Shown: positions 54,621 through 63,392 of the stretch, one piece after another
How the letters are laid out: each line of letters begins with the position of its first letter
Position numbering within the stretch: the first letter of the stretch is position 1
Origin: Chitinivibrionales bacterium
GTDB lineage: Bacteria; Fibrobacterota; Chitinivibrionia; Chitinivibrionales; FEN-1185
Reading direction: 5' to 3'
Assembly (NCBI GenBank): GCA_035516255.1
Contig: DATJAL010000017.1
Span: 1 to 64,000, forward strand
DNA: 64,000 nt
The notes under the pieces: model-generated
Database searches by the model: none
What the model saw: only the letters and a program-made list of their open reading frames with translations
What the model was told of the DNA's origin: nothing
Translations under genes and position numbers: made by a program

Positions 54621-55474
54621 ACCGTTTTCCCCTTGTCGTGCGTGCCGATGTTCGAGACGTCCTGGCTGAGCGGGAAGATCTGGAAGTTGAACTGGTACAC
54701 CCTGTTGCTGTTCTCGTCGCGGTTGACAATGGAGATCACGCGCTCCTTGAACGCCGCGAGCTCGGCGAGCAGCACCTCGTAGCAGGCCTCGGAGATGCCC
54801 ATGGTGATGCCCGAAATATTTCTTGTGTCGGGCGGCAGCGATTCGTTGGAGTCGCGGGCGAGCAGGAGCATGGTGCTGTTGAACGAGCGCCGCGCCAGCG
54901 ACACCACGTCGCTGCCGCTCGTGATGGCCGAATTCACCTGCCGGTAGGCGCCGTTCTTCTGTTTCTTGATCAAGTTGAGCCTCAGCAGCAATTGGACCGC
55001 ATTCTTGGCGTCGCGCGGCGAAATGGCGGGCCGCAGGCTTTTCGCAATCAGCTCCCAGTTGTCGCGGAAATCGCGCAGGCACACGAGCTCCCGCACCGCG
55101 CTGTTGTACCACTTGTCGAAATAAATATACTGGTCGGCGGTGAGACGGTGCTCGTTCACGTAGTCCATCATCGACAGCATGACGCTGTAATGCTCCTGCT
55201 TCTCGTACGCCATGGTGGCCTGGTTGAACTGCACCAGGTGGCGGAAGAACACGGCCTCCTTCTTGTTGAGGCTGAGCGCGAGGATGAACTTGTCCATGGT
55301 CTGCAGGGTGAGGTTGCGCTCGCCCTCGATCACCTGCTTGAGGAACACCGGCGACTTGATTCCCGCCTTGTTGGAAAAGTAGCGGTATGAGAAGAAACGC
55401 GTGGTGCTCTTTTTCTCGTTGTAGTAGTCGAGGAGGAATTTGCGGTAGTCAATGTATTTGAAGATCTTTTCCAT
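54617..55474 (-). CDS. TIGR02147/DUF4423 family regulator
   Basis: 285 residues from the ATG at 55474 (another ATG lies six codons upstream; neither has a strong site). The start MEKIFKYIDYRKFLLDYYNEKK and the middle YFDKWYNSAVRELVCLRDF...AISPRDAKNAVQLLLRLNLI are diagnostic of TIGR02147, a paralogous family expanded in Fibrobacter. The first 80 residues contain a helix-turn-helix-like segment (FSNKAGIKSPVFLKQVIEGERNLTLQTMDKFILAL), so DNA binding is likely. The gene overlaps the LamG gene by four bases, suggesting it controls that protein or senses its state. A second member is at 63393. Confidence 0.88.
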   Translation of the reverse strand: MEKIFKYIDYRKFLLDYYNEKKSTTRFFSYRYFSNKAGIKSPVFLKQVIEGERNLTLQTMDKFILALSLNKKEAVFFRHLVQFNQATMAYEKQEHYSVMLSMMDYVNEHRLTADQYIYFDKWYNSAVRELVCLRDFRDNWELIAKSLRPAISPRDAKNAVQLLLRLNLIKKQKNGAYRQVNSAITSGSDVVSLARRSFNSTMLLLARDSNESLPPDTRNISGITMGISEACYEVLLAELAAFKERVISIVNRDENSNRVYQFNFQIFPLSQDVSNIGTHDKGKTV

Positions 55475-55722
55475 ATAGGATAAATTTAACATATAATAAG
55501 GAAAAAGAACACCATAAAAAAGCGGGGAAATATGATTCTGTATTCAGTATGTATACAAGGGGGATTGTAAGGAATTGATTTAAAAAGGGATGGAAATTAG
55601 ACAGGAGTTTTTTAGATGATGGTTTGAGTACAGAGATCGGGACGGACTTTATATCATTTGAAAATTCATTCTCGATCAATCTACTGCAACAAATTAATCA
55701 TGACAAGGAACCAACCATAAAA

Positions 55723-55810
55723 AGCCTCCCGGGGGAGGTTGAAGGGCGGTGCAATCGCATTTTCCTTGGCGGGTTTAAGGGCCGGCCAGGCCCTTCCATA
55801 TCTTGAATTT
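55723..55810 (-). repeat. Intergenic repeat, family 3, copy 2, with terminator-like end
   Basis: Beyond the 3' end of the barrel gene. Contains AAGGGCC-GGCCA-GGCCCTT and, on the minus strand, CCTCC-CCCG-GGAGG followed by CTTTTTAT, which should terminate transcription. Matches 33773-33868. Confidence 0.65.
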
Positions 55811-55834
55811 TATTTTTATCGACTCGAATAAATA

Positions 55835-57199
55835 TCAGAAATACATCGTCACCCGCATCATATAATACCAGTCCCACGACCGCGGCACCATGTCGGTGTA
55901 CTTGACAAATGAGGGCGGCCCCGGCGTATACCAGTTGCGGGGCGTGTGGTCGCTCGCCGCGGCCGCGCTGATGCGGAGGAACCTGCCGAGCCTTCGCGAG
56001 GCGTAGATCGACCATTTCCAGTCGTCGTCGGTCTTTGCCATCGAATCGTTCCAGCTTGCGTAGCTCAGCCCCGCCGAGCTGCCCGTGTACGGCACGGGCG
56101 AACCGTCTTTCCACATGAATTCCTGGGAGTTCCAGTACGGGTTTCTGAAATACTCGACTTCCACGGAGAGCACGTCGAGCAGCTTGAACGTGGGAACGTT
56201 GAGGCCGCCCATGACCGGAATCCGCTGCCTGACGTTGGCGTACCATCCGGGATAATCCTGGACGCCGAGGACCGCGGCCTCGCCGTACAGCTTCAGGTCT
56301 TCGGCGCCCAGCAGCCGCAGTTTTCCGGCAAACGTCTCGGCGAGCGCGCGTATGTCGAAGGTGGCGCGCGCCATGAGCTTGACTCCCGAGAACGTGTACC
56401 GCGTCGTGTCGCCGGTGTTCGGGTCAACATAGCCGACCCACTGGTCGAGGGTGGGATGGTAGTTGGTGTCGAGCGCGGGCGTGGTCTTGAACCTGTCCAA
56501 GACGATGAGCCGCGCAGCCTGCACGCCCGCGCCGACGGTGAACGCGGGATGGGGCATGTAGGTGGCGATGTAGGAAAGGTTCAGGTCGTGGAGCGGATAC
56601 ATGTCGAGTTCCGAATTGAGGATGAGGTCCTGCCTGAGCAGCCCGAGCGCCTTCAGGGAATAGCCGAGGTGCAGGCCGCCGAGTTTTGGTTTGTCAATTG
56701 AATTTTCGAACCCGGACATGATAACGGCCGGATAGCAGTTGCTGCGGAACATATATTCGCCGAGGTTCGTGGACTGCGGGTTGTATTTGAACGGAAAATA
56801 ACCGAACTCGATCTGCGCCGTGTCGCCGGCCGCAAGGAGCCCGGGTCTCAGATACTGCATTGAGGCGTCGAGAAGCGTCGCGGTGAACTTCTTGGCCGTG
56901 AGTTCAGCGGTGAGAAAGTTTTTCTGGCGCACCGTGGAGACGTTGGCCGCGAACCCGACATGCAGACGGCCTTCCAGTCCGGGCAGCACCTGCCGCGAGA
57001 GCCTGAGTCCTCCTTCAAAATTGGCGAGCCATTCTCCCTGGAACGGGTAGTCGTAGCCCGTTTCGGTCGCGGACGACACCACCTGTCCTATGGTGGTGCG
57101 CGCCCACATCGACAGCGCCAGCGACGGGATTGAATCGGCGGCGGCCGGGACGGCCGCGAAACAGAGGGCGGTGAGGCACGAAATCGTCGTTTTCAGCAT
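55835..57199 (-). CDS. Outer-membrane beta-barrel protein
   Basis: 454 residues, AAGGA before ATG, signal peptide ending PAAA (about residue 21). The mature protein is a series of alternating amphipathic strands with aromatic girdle residues (LANFEGGLRLSRQVLPGLEGRLHVGFAA, LHLGYSLKALGLLRQDLILNSELDMY) and ends with ...YYMMRVTMYF, a terminal Phe as needed for barrel insertion. No family name can be given. It is the last gene of a three-gene operon with a di-haem YVTN protein and a sorting-tail protein, so it may be the channel for them. Confidence 0.75.
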   Translation of the reverse strand: MLKTTISCLTALCFAAVPAAADSIPSLALSMWARTTIGQVVSSATETGYDYPFQGEWLANFEGGLRLSRQVLPGLEGRLHVGFAANVSTVRQKNFLTAELTAKKFTATLLDASMQYLRPGLLAAGDTAQIEFGYFPFKYNPQSTNLGEYMFRSNCYPAVIMSGFENSIDKPKLGGLHLGYSLKALGLLRQDLILNSELDMYPLHDLNLSYIATYMPHPAFTVGAGVQAARLIVLDRFKTTPALDTNYHPTLDQWVGYVDPNTGDTTRYTFSGVKLMARATFDIRALAETFAGKLRLLGAEDLKLYGEAAVLGVQDYPGWYANVRQRIPVMGGLNVPTFKLLDVLSVEVEYFRNPYWNSQEFMWKDGSPVPYTGSSAGLSYASWNDSMAKTDDDWKWSIYASRRLGRFLRISAAAASDHTPRNWYTPGPPSFVKYTDMVPRSWDWYYMMRVTMYF

Positions 57200-57209
57200 G
57201 CGTGTTCCT

Positions 57210-59093
57210 TTACAATGAAGAAACGTATTCGATGAGGTCGCTCAGGTCCTGGGCGCTCAGCTTGGACGCGCCCGGCGAATGCGTGGGCAGCTGGAGAATG
57301 GCGGCCAGGGAATCATAGGAGCCCAGGTGTCCGTACGGGCCCGTGCGCCACGCCTCAACGAGCGACGGCGTGTCCCACTGCGTGTTCGCGTCGAACGGGT
57401 CAGCCACGCCGGCGTTGTAAAATTTCATGTCGGTATAGAGCGGCGCGGGGTGGCAACTGACGCATCCGGCACTTGCATATATTGCCTTTCCCCTAATCGC
57501 CGCGGCGCTCAGCCTGCCCTTGACCAACCGGGGACTCGGAACGGGTTTGAGCCTCATGAGAAGCGTGTCGAGCGGCGCGGCGACCGCTTCGGTGGGATCG
57601 GTGAAGAGCTCCGAGATGATGCCGGCGCGTATCGAGCCGTCGGGCCCGCCCGCGGCCGGCCGCTTGCCCGCCCACGACGTGGGCGGCGTCCACCACGATA
57701 GCAGCATGCTCTTGGCGTTCTTGGGCGTGTTGTTGTCGTTGTTCAGGATCCAGTTGAGCGCGTCGGGCCTGGTGAACGGGTGGCACGAGAAGCACGATTG
57801 CCATTTCTGCAGGCACAATGACGCATCGGTAAAGTTGAACTCGCCCCGGCGCTCGCCGTTCATTGGCTTTGCCGGCCCGAGGCCCAGGCGCGAGACCGCG
57901 GCGGTGCCGGACGAAGAGATCGCCGCCACGTCGAGCGAATCGGAGAAATAGCCGGCGATGTACGCCGTGTTATTGACAAATGCAATTGCCCGCGGGCCCG
58001 CGGCCTGCAGGGGGACCACCGTCCTGATCGGCAGGATGCCGGTGAAATCGTGCGAAAGGTCCTGGCCGCCCGCCGCTTTCGAAAGCAGCTGGACGCAGTC
58101 GATGACGCTCATCTCGCCGGTGCCCGCGTGAAGGACGCAGAGGTATTTGCCGTCGCCGGTACATGCAAGCCCCCAGGGGTTTGCCATGCCGCGGCTCATG
58201 AAGTCGAGTTCCACGTCGTTGGCGAGCTTCCGGCCCGCAATGTCGATGACCGCGAGGTTGTTCGAATGCACCCATCCGCCGGTGATGGTGAGCGCGGGAA
58301 TGGTGAACCTGGCAAGAAGATGGGTGACGAACGCGTAGCTGCCGTCGGGCGACACGCACACGCCGAACAGCGAATGGCTGCCCACGGGCAGGGCGATGCT
58401 CGCCGCGACGCTCCGCGCCTGCGTGTTGATAAGAGAGATATTGCTTGCGATGGTCGTGGTGTCGGTCGCCTTCTGGTTCGGCAGGGAGTTGGTGACCACG
58501 AGCGTGGCGCCGTCGGGCGTGATCGCCGCGGCGTACGGCTCGCGCGTCACTGCTATACGACTTAATTCCGCGCCCGACGCGACGTCGATCACCGATACGC
58601 TGCCGTTGAAACGGTTGCACACGTAAAGCGTTTTTCCGTCCGGGCTGAGTACAGGCGATCGCGCCATATGGCCGGCGGGTATCCTGCGGCTCACGCTGCC
58701 GCTCGCAGCGTCCACCACGGCCACAATGCCGCTCGGCCAGCGTTCCGACGCACAGGTGACATAGAGCGTACGGCCGTCGGGCGAGACCGCAATGCCGGTG
58801 GGCTCGTTGGGAAGAAAAATTGTTTTAACGACCGTATTTGTTTGCCGGTTTATCACGGCAACCCGTTTTGCTGTCTGTTCGGCAACGTACAACAAGTTCT
58901 GCGCGGTGTCCTGCGGCGCTGCGACGGCGGAGGGCGACAGGTATTTCGGCTTTGCCGCTGTTTCGAGGTCGCCGTTCAGGGCCAGGAGCTCGAAAATAAA
59001 GTTGGGCGGAACGATATTTCTTGCGCCCTGGCAAAGGGCCTGATTGACAAAAAGGAAAAGACAAGAGCTCAAAATGGGGAGCGCCTTTTTCAT
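57210..59093 (-). CDS. YVTN beta-propeller di-haem cytochrome c
   Basis: 627 residues from an ATG with AAGGGAG upstream. Signal peptide about 1-22. Residues about 60-400 form a seven-blade YVTN-type propeller (GIAVSPDGRTLYVTCASE, SPVLSPDGKTLYVCNRFNGSVSVIDVASGAELSRI, AAITPDGATLVVTNS). The C-terminal about 210 residues carry two haem-c sites, CFSCH (434-438) and CVSCH (544-548), in a MauG/CCP-like di-haem arrangement (RGKAIYASAGCVSCHPAPLYTDMKFYNAG). Likely a periplasmic or surface redox enzyme. The start overlaps the stop of the upstream gene (ATGA), and the barrel gene starts ten bases after its stop. Confidence 0.85.
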   Translation of the reverse strand: MKKALPILSSCLFLFVNQALCQGARNIVPPNFIFELLALNGDLETAAKPKYLSPSAVAAPQDTAQNLLYVAEQTAKRVAVINRQTNTVVKTIFLPNEPTGIAVSPDGRTLYVTCASERWPSGIVAVVDAASGSVSRRIPAGHMARSPVLSPDGKTLYVCNRFNGSVSVIDVASGAELSRIAVTREPYAAAITPDGATLVVTNSLPNQKATDTTTIASNISLINTQARSVAASIALPVGSHSLFGVCVSPDGSYAFVTHLLARFTIPALTITGGWVHSNNLAVIDIAGRKLANDVELDFMSRGMANPWGLACTGDGKYLCVLHAGTGEMSVIDCVQLLSKAAGGQDLSHDFTGILPIRTVVPLQAAGPRAIAFVNNTAYIAGYFSDSLDVAAISSSGTAAVSRLGLGPAKPMNGERRGEFNFTDASLCLQKWQSCFSCHPFTRPDALNWILNNDNNTPKNAKSMLLSWWTPPTSWAGKRPAAGGPDGSIRAGIISELFTDPTEAVAAPLDTLLMRLKPVPSPRLVKGRLSAAAIRGKAIYASAGCVSCHPAPLYTDMKFYNAGVADPFDANTQWDTPSLVEAWRTGPYGHLGSYDSLAAILQLPTHSPGASKLSAQDLSDLIEYVSSL

Positions 59094-59941
59094 GGCAGCG
59101 CTCCCTTCCGTTCGACCATGCCCCGGGTCACGGCGGCGGTACCGCCGTTGATTGAAAGTCGGAACAGATACATGCCGGTTGCGAGCCGCACGCTGCCGTG
59201 CGCGATCCGGAATGAATATTCTCCCGCTGCGAATTGTCCGGAGAAAAGCCTTTCGACACATCTGCCCGACAGGGTGAAGATTTCCAACGAAACCGTGGAG
59301 CGTTTTTCAACCTCGAAGACCACCAGGCATTGTCCCCTGTTTGTCAAGGTGAGGACGGGCCGCACCGGTGCGTGGCCGGTTGCGCCGCGCAGCACGGCCG
59401 AGGCGCCTGTGACCGTGGCGTAATACAAAATGTCTCCCGATCTGTCAAGCACGTTGATGCGGGTGATGCCGCCGTCGGCCGCGGTGTCGTAGGTGATCCG
59501 GTTGAGCGCGGCGCCGTTCTGGGAGAGGTCGAAGGCGTTCTGGCCCGCGGCGGCATAGGTCACGGGCCCGCCCAATTGATCCAGCCCGAACTGGTCGAAC
59601 ACGGAAAACGTTGTCGCGCTTGCCGAAGGGCTGATCGAGGTATAATACGCGGTGTTACTGTCAAAATCCACGGAAGTCTCTTTGAGAATGTCGCCGCCCG
59701 CGTTTGTCTGAAACGTGGTGTGGCGTAAAAAGGTGCTGTCGCTTGTAAACACCGTGCGCCCGGTGTTTTTGCCGCTTGCGTCGTAGTCAAAGGTGACAAA
59801 CAGGAGGTGGTTGTCGGCGTTGTCGTAGAGGTCGATGCGGTCGATGCGGGGAGCGGCGAAAAGCATGCATTGACAGACGATTATCATCAACGCTGTCAAC
59901 GACAGATTCTTTCTTGCCGAAAAGTGAAAACGAAGGATCAT
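59090..59941 (-). CDS. Secreted protein with sorting tail, first gene of the redox operon
   Basis: 283 residues from the ATG at 59941, chosen for the AAAAGG site; codons upstream remain open to 59968. Signal peptide ending MLFA (about residue 29). The middle (30-190) is beta-rich with repeated Asp/Asn-containing strands (IDRIDLYDNADNHLLFVTFDYDASGKNTGRTVF). The last about 80 residues (VSLEIFTLSGRCVERLFSGQFAAGEYSF...TGMYLFRLSINGG) are a type IX-like sorting domain. It overlaps the cytochrome gene by four bases. No haem motif. Possibly a binding or anchoring partner of the cytochrome. Confidence 0.75.
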   Translation of the reverse strand: MILRFHFSARKNLSLTALMIIVCQCMLFAAPRIDRIDLYDNADNHLLFVTFDYDASGKNTGRTVFTSDSTFLRHTTFQTNAGGDILKETSVDFDSNTAYYTSISPSASATTFSVFDQFGLDQLGGPVTYAAAGQNAFDLSQNGAALNRITYDTAADGGITRINVLDRSGDILYYATVTGASAVLRGATGHAPVRPVLTLTNRGQCLVVFEVEKRSTVSLEIFTLSGRCVERLFSGQFAAGEYSFRIAHGSVRLATGMYLFRLSINGGTAAVTRGMVERKGALP

Positions 59942-60062
59942 AAAAGGCCTTTTGGCATTCATTGACAATATAACATTTTTACATTGGAAGAATCATGCGG
60001 CAAATTATGAAAATATCATTATATTTTATAGGTGGCCAAATCATTGAAGCAAAGGTGGAAAA

Positions 60063-61352
60063 ATGATCAACAATAATGCAAAAAATATTTTATTTATCGC
60101 TATTATTTTTCTTGCTCGATATTCCTTTCCCGATGAATTCTCTCCCGACTCCATCACGTCCATCATGAGAAAAGTCGCCCATTACCGTCTCCAGGGCGGC
60201 ATCCAGAAGCTCGGCGACGGTTTCGTTTCGCACTGGGACTGGGACGACGGCGCGTACATGACCGGCGTCATGGCGGTGTACCGGCGCACCCTTGACCAGA
60301 ACTACCTCGACAGCGTCAAGGCATGGGCGGGCGCGAAGAACTGGCAGACGCCGAACGACGCCGGCCTTTCGCGCAACCCGGACAACCAGTGCATCTACCA
60401 GAGCATGTGCGAAGCGTATCTGGTGAACCCGGCGCCGGCGAACGACTACATGATCGCGATGTGGAAGGCGAATTACCACCTCAATTACGACAACCCCTAC
60501 AGCCAGTGGTACTGGTGCGACGCGCTCTACATGGCGCCGCCCGCCATTTCCATGCTCGGCGCGATCACCGACAGCGCGAAATACTGGGACACGCTGTCGG
60601 TGCAGTGGTGGTATTGGGCGGGCCAACTGTATTCCCCGCAGTACCATCTTTACTGGCGCGACGCCGGGTACAAGACGCAGACCAGCCCCAACGGCAAGCC
60701 CGTGTTCTGGGGGCCGGGCGAGGCCTGGGTGCTCGGCGGCACGGCGCGGGTGCTCAAATACATGCCCTTGTCATATGGGAAACGCGACACCCTTGTGCGG
60801 CAATTCAGGGAGCAGTGCGCCGCGATCCTGCCGCTGCAGCAGGGCGACGGCCTGTGGACCACGAGCCTGCTCGACAGCACCGACTTTCCCGACCATGAGA
60901 CGAGCTGCACCGCGTTTTTCTGCCTTGCCCTGGCGTGGGGCATCAATAACGGTGTTCTTGACAAAGCGACATTCGAACAGCCCATGAGAAAAGCCTGGAG
61001 CGGACTCGTGAGCAACGTGAGTGCGGCCGACGGCAGGCTGCAACGCTGCCAGGGCGTCTCGTCCGCGCCGGGAAGCGTGGGCGTGAGCAACTCGAGCGCG
61101 GAGGGTGAAGGCGCGTTTCTGCTGGCGGGGGAGGAGATGTACAACTACGTGACCGGGCAGGTGAATACGGTTGCAATGAAATCACCGGTGATGAAAAAGG
61201 GCGAAGACGGATCGGCAAGGCTGATGGTCAGGGTTGCGGGGCAGCGGTTCATCAAGCCGCAAGGCGCCAAGGTTTATGACGTGTATGGAAGATTGATAGA
61301 TAGGAATGCGGCGTCACGGACAAAGGCGACGGGAGCGGTGATAATTCAATAG
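60063..61352 (+). CDS. Secreted GH105-like unsaturated uronyl hydrolase
   Basis: 429 residues. Signal peptide about 1-23. An alpha/alpha-barrel of the GH88/GH105 type: SIMRKVAHYRLQ, WDWDDGAYMTGVMAVYRRT with Asp-rich loop (59-62), WYWCDALYMAPPAISMLG with Asp153 at the position of the catalytic Asp of GH105 (YteR Asp143, from memory), WGPGEAWVLGGTARVLKYMP, and GLWTTSLLDSTDFPDHETSCTAFFCLALAWGI. These enzymes hydrate the unsaturated sugar left by lyases, so it would act after the polysaccharide lyases of this window. A short degenerate sorting-like end (GAKVYDVYGRLIDRN) follows. Tandem with a paralogue. Confidence 0.82.
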   Translation: MINNNAKNILFIAIIFLARYSFPDEFSPDSITSIMRKVAHYRLQGGIQKLGDGFVSHWDWDDGAYMTGVMAVYRRTLDQNYLDSVKAWAGAKNWQTPNDAGLSRNPDNQCIYQSMCEAYLVNPAPANDYMIAMWKANYHLNYDNPYSQWYWCDALYMAPPAISMLGAITDSAKYWDTLSVQWWYWAGQLYSPQYHLYWRDAGYKTQTSPNGKPVFWGPGEAWVLGGTARVLKYMPLSYGKRDTLVRQFREQCAAILPLQQGDGLWTTSLLDSTDFPDHETSCTAFFCLALAWGINNGVLDKATFEQPMRKAWSGLVSNVSAADGRLQRCQGVSSAPGSVGVSNSSAEGEGAFLLAGEEMYNYVTGQVNTVAMKSPVMKKGEDGSARLMVRVAGQRFIKPQGAKVYDVYGRLIDRNAASRTKATGAVIIQ

Positions 61353-61424
61353 CGACTTCCTCGGCGTGGAGCCCGGTCAAAGCCCGGTGCATGGAGGCGA
61401 GGGGACGTCGAGATCCCGTCGCTG

Positions 61425-61453
61425 TTGACAAAAGTCCAATAAACCCTTATATT
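61425..61453 (+). promoter_or_regulatory. Sigma-70-type promoter of the second GH105-like gene
   Basis: TTGACA, 17-base spacer, TATATT, 44 bases before the start codon. It shows the second hydrolase gene can be transcribed separately from the first. Confidence 0.75.
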
Positions 61454-61497
61454 CTTCACTTAGGCGTTGAAATGCGATAATCCTCAGGGGAGCTGCC

Positions 61498-62808
61498 ATG
61501 AAACGTTTCGTTTCCGCAATCAGCCTGCTCATTGTTCTTATCATGTCGAACTCCGTCTTTGCCGACGAGTTTTCCCTCGACAGCATAAAGAGCATCATGC
61601 GCAAGGTGGCGAACTACACGTTCACCACGTGGGGCGGCGGCACCGCCGCGGGCATCAACCACGACTGGGACGGCGGCACCATTATGACCGGCGTCGTGGG
61701 GCTGTACCGCACCACCGGGGAGCAGCAGTGGCTCGACAGCATTGACAAATGGGGAAACCGCTGGAACTGGACCTGGGGCGGCGGCACCGGCGACAACCTG
61801 TGCTGCATCCAGGGGTTCTGCGAGCGGTACATCGTCGATTCGGTCCCGGCCAATGCATCAAAGTATGCCGTATCAAAGACCGCCCTCGACGGCATCCTCA
61901 AGTCGCCGGTCAACCACCTTTTCGGATGGCAGGACGCGGTGTACATGGGACTGCCGGATTTTTCCATGATGGGATACATTACCGGAATTCCGATGTATTA
62001 TGATTCCCTCAACGTCATGTTCCGCGGCGCGGAAAAGGATTTTCAGGACACCGTGTACAAGCTCTGGTACTGGAACACCTCAGCCTCGTTTAAAACCACC
62101 CCGCAGGGACATCCCCAGTTCTGGGGCCCCGGCAATGCCTGGGTGCTGGGCGGAATGGTGCGCGCGCTCAAGTACATGCCGCAGGGATCCAAATACCGTC
62201 CGGCCTGGGAAGCGACGTTCAAGATGTTCTGCGACACCATCCGCAGCAAGCAGCAGCCCGACGGTTTCTGGCGCACGAGCCTGTTCGAGCCCACCGAATT
62301 CCCCAACCCCGAATCGAGTTGCACCGCGTTCTTCATTTACGCCATGTCACTCGGCGTCCAGTGGGGCTTGCTTGACGCGAACACCTTTGTGCCGACCATC
62401 CGCAAGGGCTGGTCCTCTCTTGTCAAGGTGGTCACCCCCGCCGGCATGGTCGGCTACGGCCAGCCGTGGAGCAACCAGCCCGGCAGCCCGGAGGCGTGGA
62501 CATCCATCCCCGAGGGCCACGGCGCGTTTCTTTTGGCGGGGGAGGGCGTGTCGATCATCGTCTCGATGGCGACCGCCATCAACGGCATTACCGCCATGAA
62601 GACACCGGGCGCGCAGGGTTCCGGAACTCTTGTTGCTTTGTCGGAAACGCGAAAATGTATAACGCTTCCTGCCGGGGCAAGCGGATTTGAAATGTATAAT
62701 GTAAACGGGGCCAGGATTTGGAAAAGCGAACGGTGCGTCGGTAAAGTTCAGTTTCTTCCCTCCTCAGTCGCAAAGGGAGGCGTTTGTTTTATAAAATTCC
62801 TGCGATGA
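61498..62808 (+). CDS. Secreted GH105-like unsaturated uronyl hydrolase, paralogue
   Basis: 436 residues, AGGGGAG before ATG, signal peptide about 1-22. Same layout as its upstream neighbour: SIMRKVANYTF, NHDWDGGTIMTGVVGLYRTT, GWQDAVYMGLPDFSMMG (Asp146 the likely catalytic acid), WGPGNAWVLGGMVRALKYMP, GFWRTSLFEPTEFPNPESSCTAFFIYAMSLG. The last about 60 residues are a shortened sorting-like tail (GFEMYNVNGARIWKS...GGVCFIKFLR). Divergence around the active-site loops suggests a different substrate from its neighbour. Confidence 0.82.
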   Translation: MKRFVSAISLLIVLIMSNSVFADEFSLDSIKSIMRKVANYTFTTWGGGTAAGINHDWDGGTIMTGVVGLYRTTGEQQWLDSIDKWGNRWNWTWGGGTGDNLCCIQGFCERYIVDSVPANASKYAVSKTALDGILKSPVNHLFGWQDAVYMGLPDFSMMGYITGIPMYYDSLNVMFRGAEKDFQDTVYKLWYWNTSASFKTTPQGHPQFWGPGNAWVLGGMVRALKYMPQGSKYRPAWEATFKMFCDTIRSKQQPDGFWRTSLFEPTEFPNPESSCTAFFIYAMSLGVQWGLLDANTFVPTIRKGWSSLVKVVTPAGMVGYGQPWSNQPGSPEAWTSIPEGHGAFLLAGEGVSIIVSMATAINGITAMKTPGAQGSGTLVALSETRKCITLPAGASGFEMYNVNGARIWKSERCVGKVQFLPSSVAKGGVCFIKFLR

Positions 62809-62890
62809 TTTGGTTCCGCTGGATCAACAGAAAAACGGATGAAATGGGTCATTCGCTCTTTTTTTTTCACCAGGATTTTTCCGGAAAAAA

Positions 62891-63262
62891 TTACCGCATC
62901 AGGTCCATAGCGACCTTAAGAACCACTTTTCTCACCTTTGATTCTTTCAGATAATTGCATCGCGGCCGGTGGATTTCGCCGGGGAACAGTATTGCGTACA
63001 TTCCCTCGGCCAGAATTATTGAAGTTTCATGAGGAACCGATTTGTAGGTGATCATGTCTTTTTTGCTGGCAAGATCCTCCATGATTTCCGCCGCCGGATC
63101 CGCCGGAGCGAATCCGGCGGTCTCGATCCCCTGATACACAAATTGGACATCGATGTATTTGAGATGGGCTTCGGCTTTTTTTGCTTCCTTGGGCTGGGTG
63201 GCATATTCCTGGACAAGCGCGAAAATGGAATCGCCATCCAATCCGTATTTGCCAGCCGCCAT
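62891..63262 (-). CDS. YhcH/YjgK/YiaL-family protein, N-terminally short
   Basis: 123 residues. Matches the DUF386 (YhcH/NanQ-like, cupin-fold sugar isomerase-type) family from AAGKYGLDGDSIFALVQEY onward, with HLKYIDVQFVYQGIE, the metal-binding region and FPGEIHRPRCN (conserved His). Typical members have about 150 residues; the first 25-30 (helices before the PxGxxxxdGD segment) are absent and the frame upstream meets a stop 12 codons earlier. Either a true short form or a truncated gene. The family acts on sialic-acid or uronate-derived sugars, fitting the GH105 genes next to it. Confidence 0.7.
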   Translation of the reverse strand: MAAGKYGLDGDSIFALVQEYATQPKEAKKAEAHLKYIDVQFVYQGIETAGFAPADPAAEIMEDLASKKDMITYKSVPHETSIILAEGMYAILFPGEIHRPRCNYLKESKVRKVVLKVAMDLMR

Positions 63263-63392
63263 TAAAAATGAATTCTTCCGGGATTCGACTGCTGGTTAAC
63301 CGTTCTCTGAAAAAGAACGTAAAATGACAAAATACTATTGCAGCAGCAAGTGTTTGTTTGTAAATTTAATATCGGACAAAAAGGAAACACCC

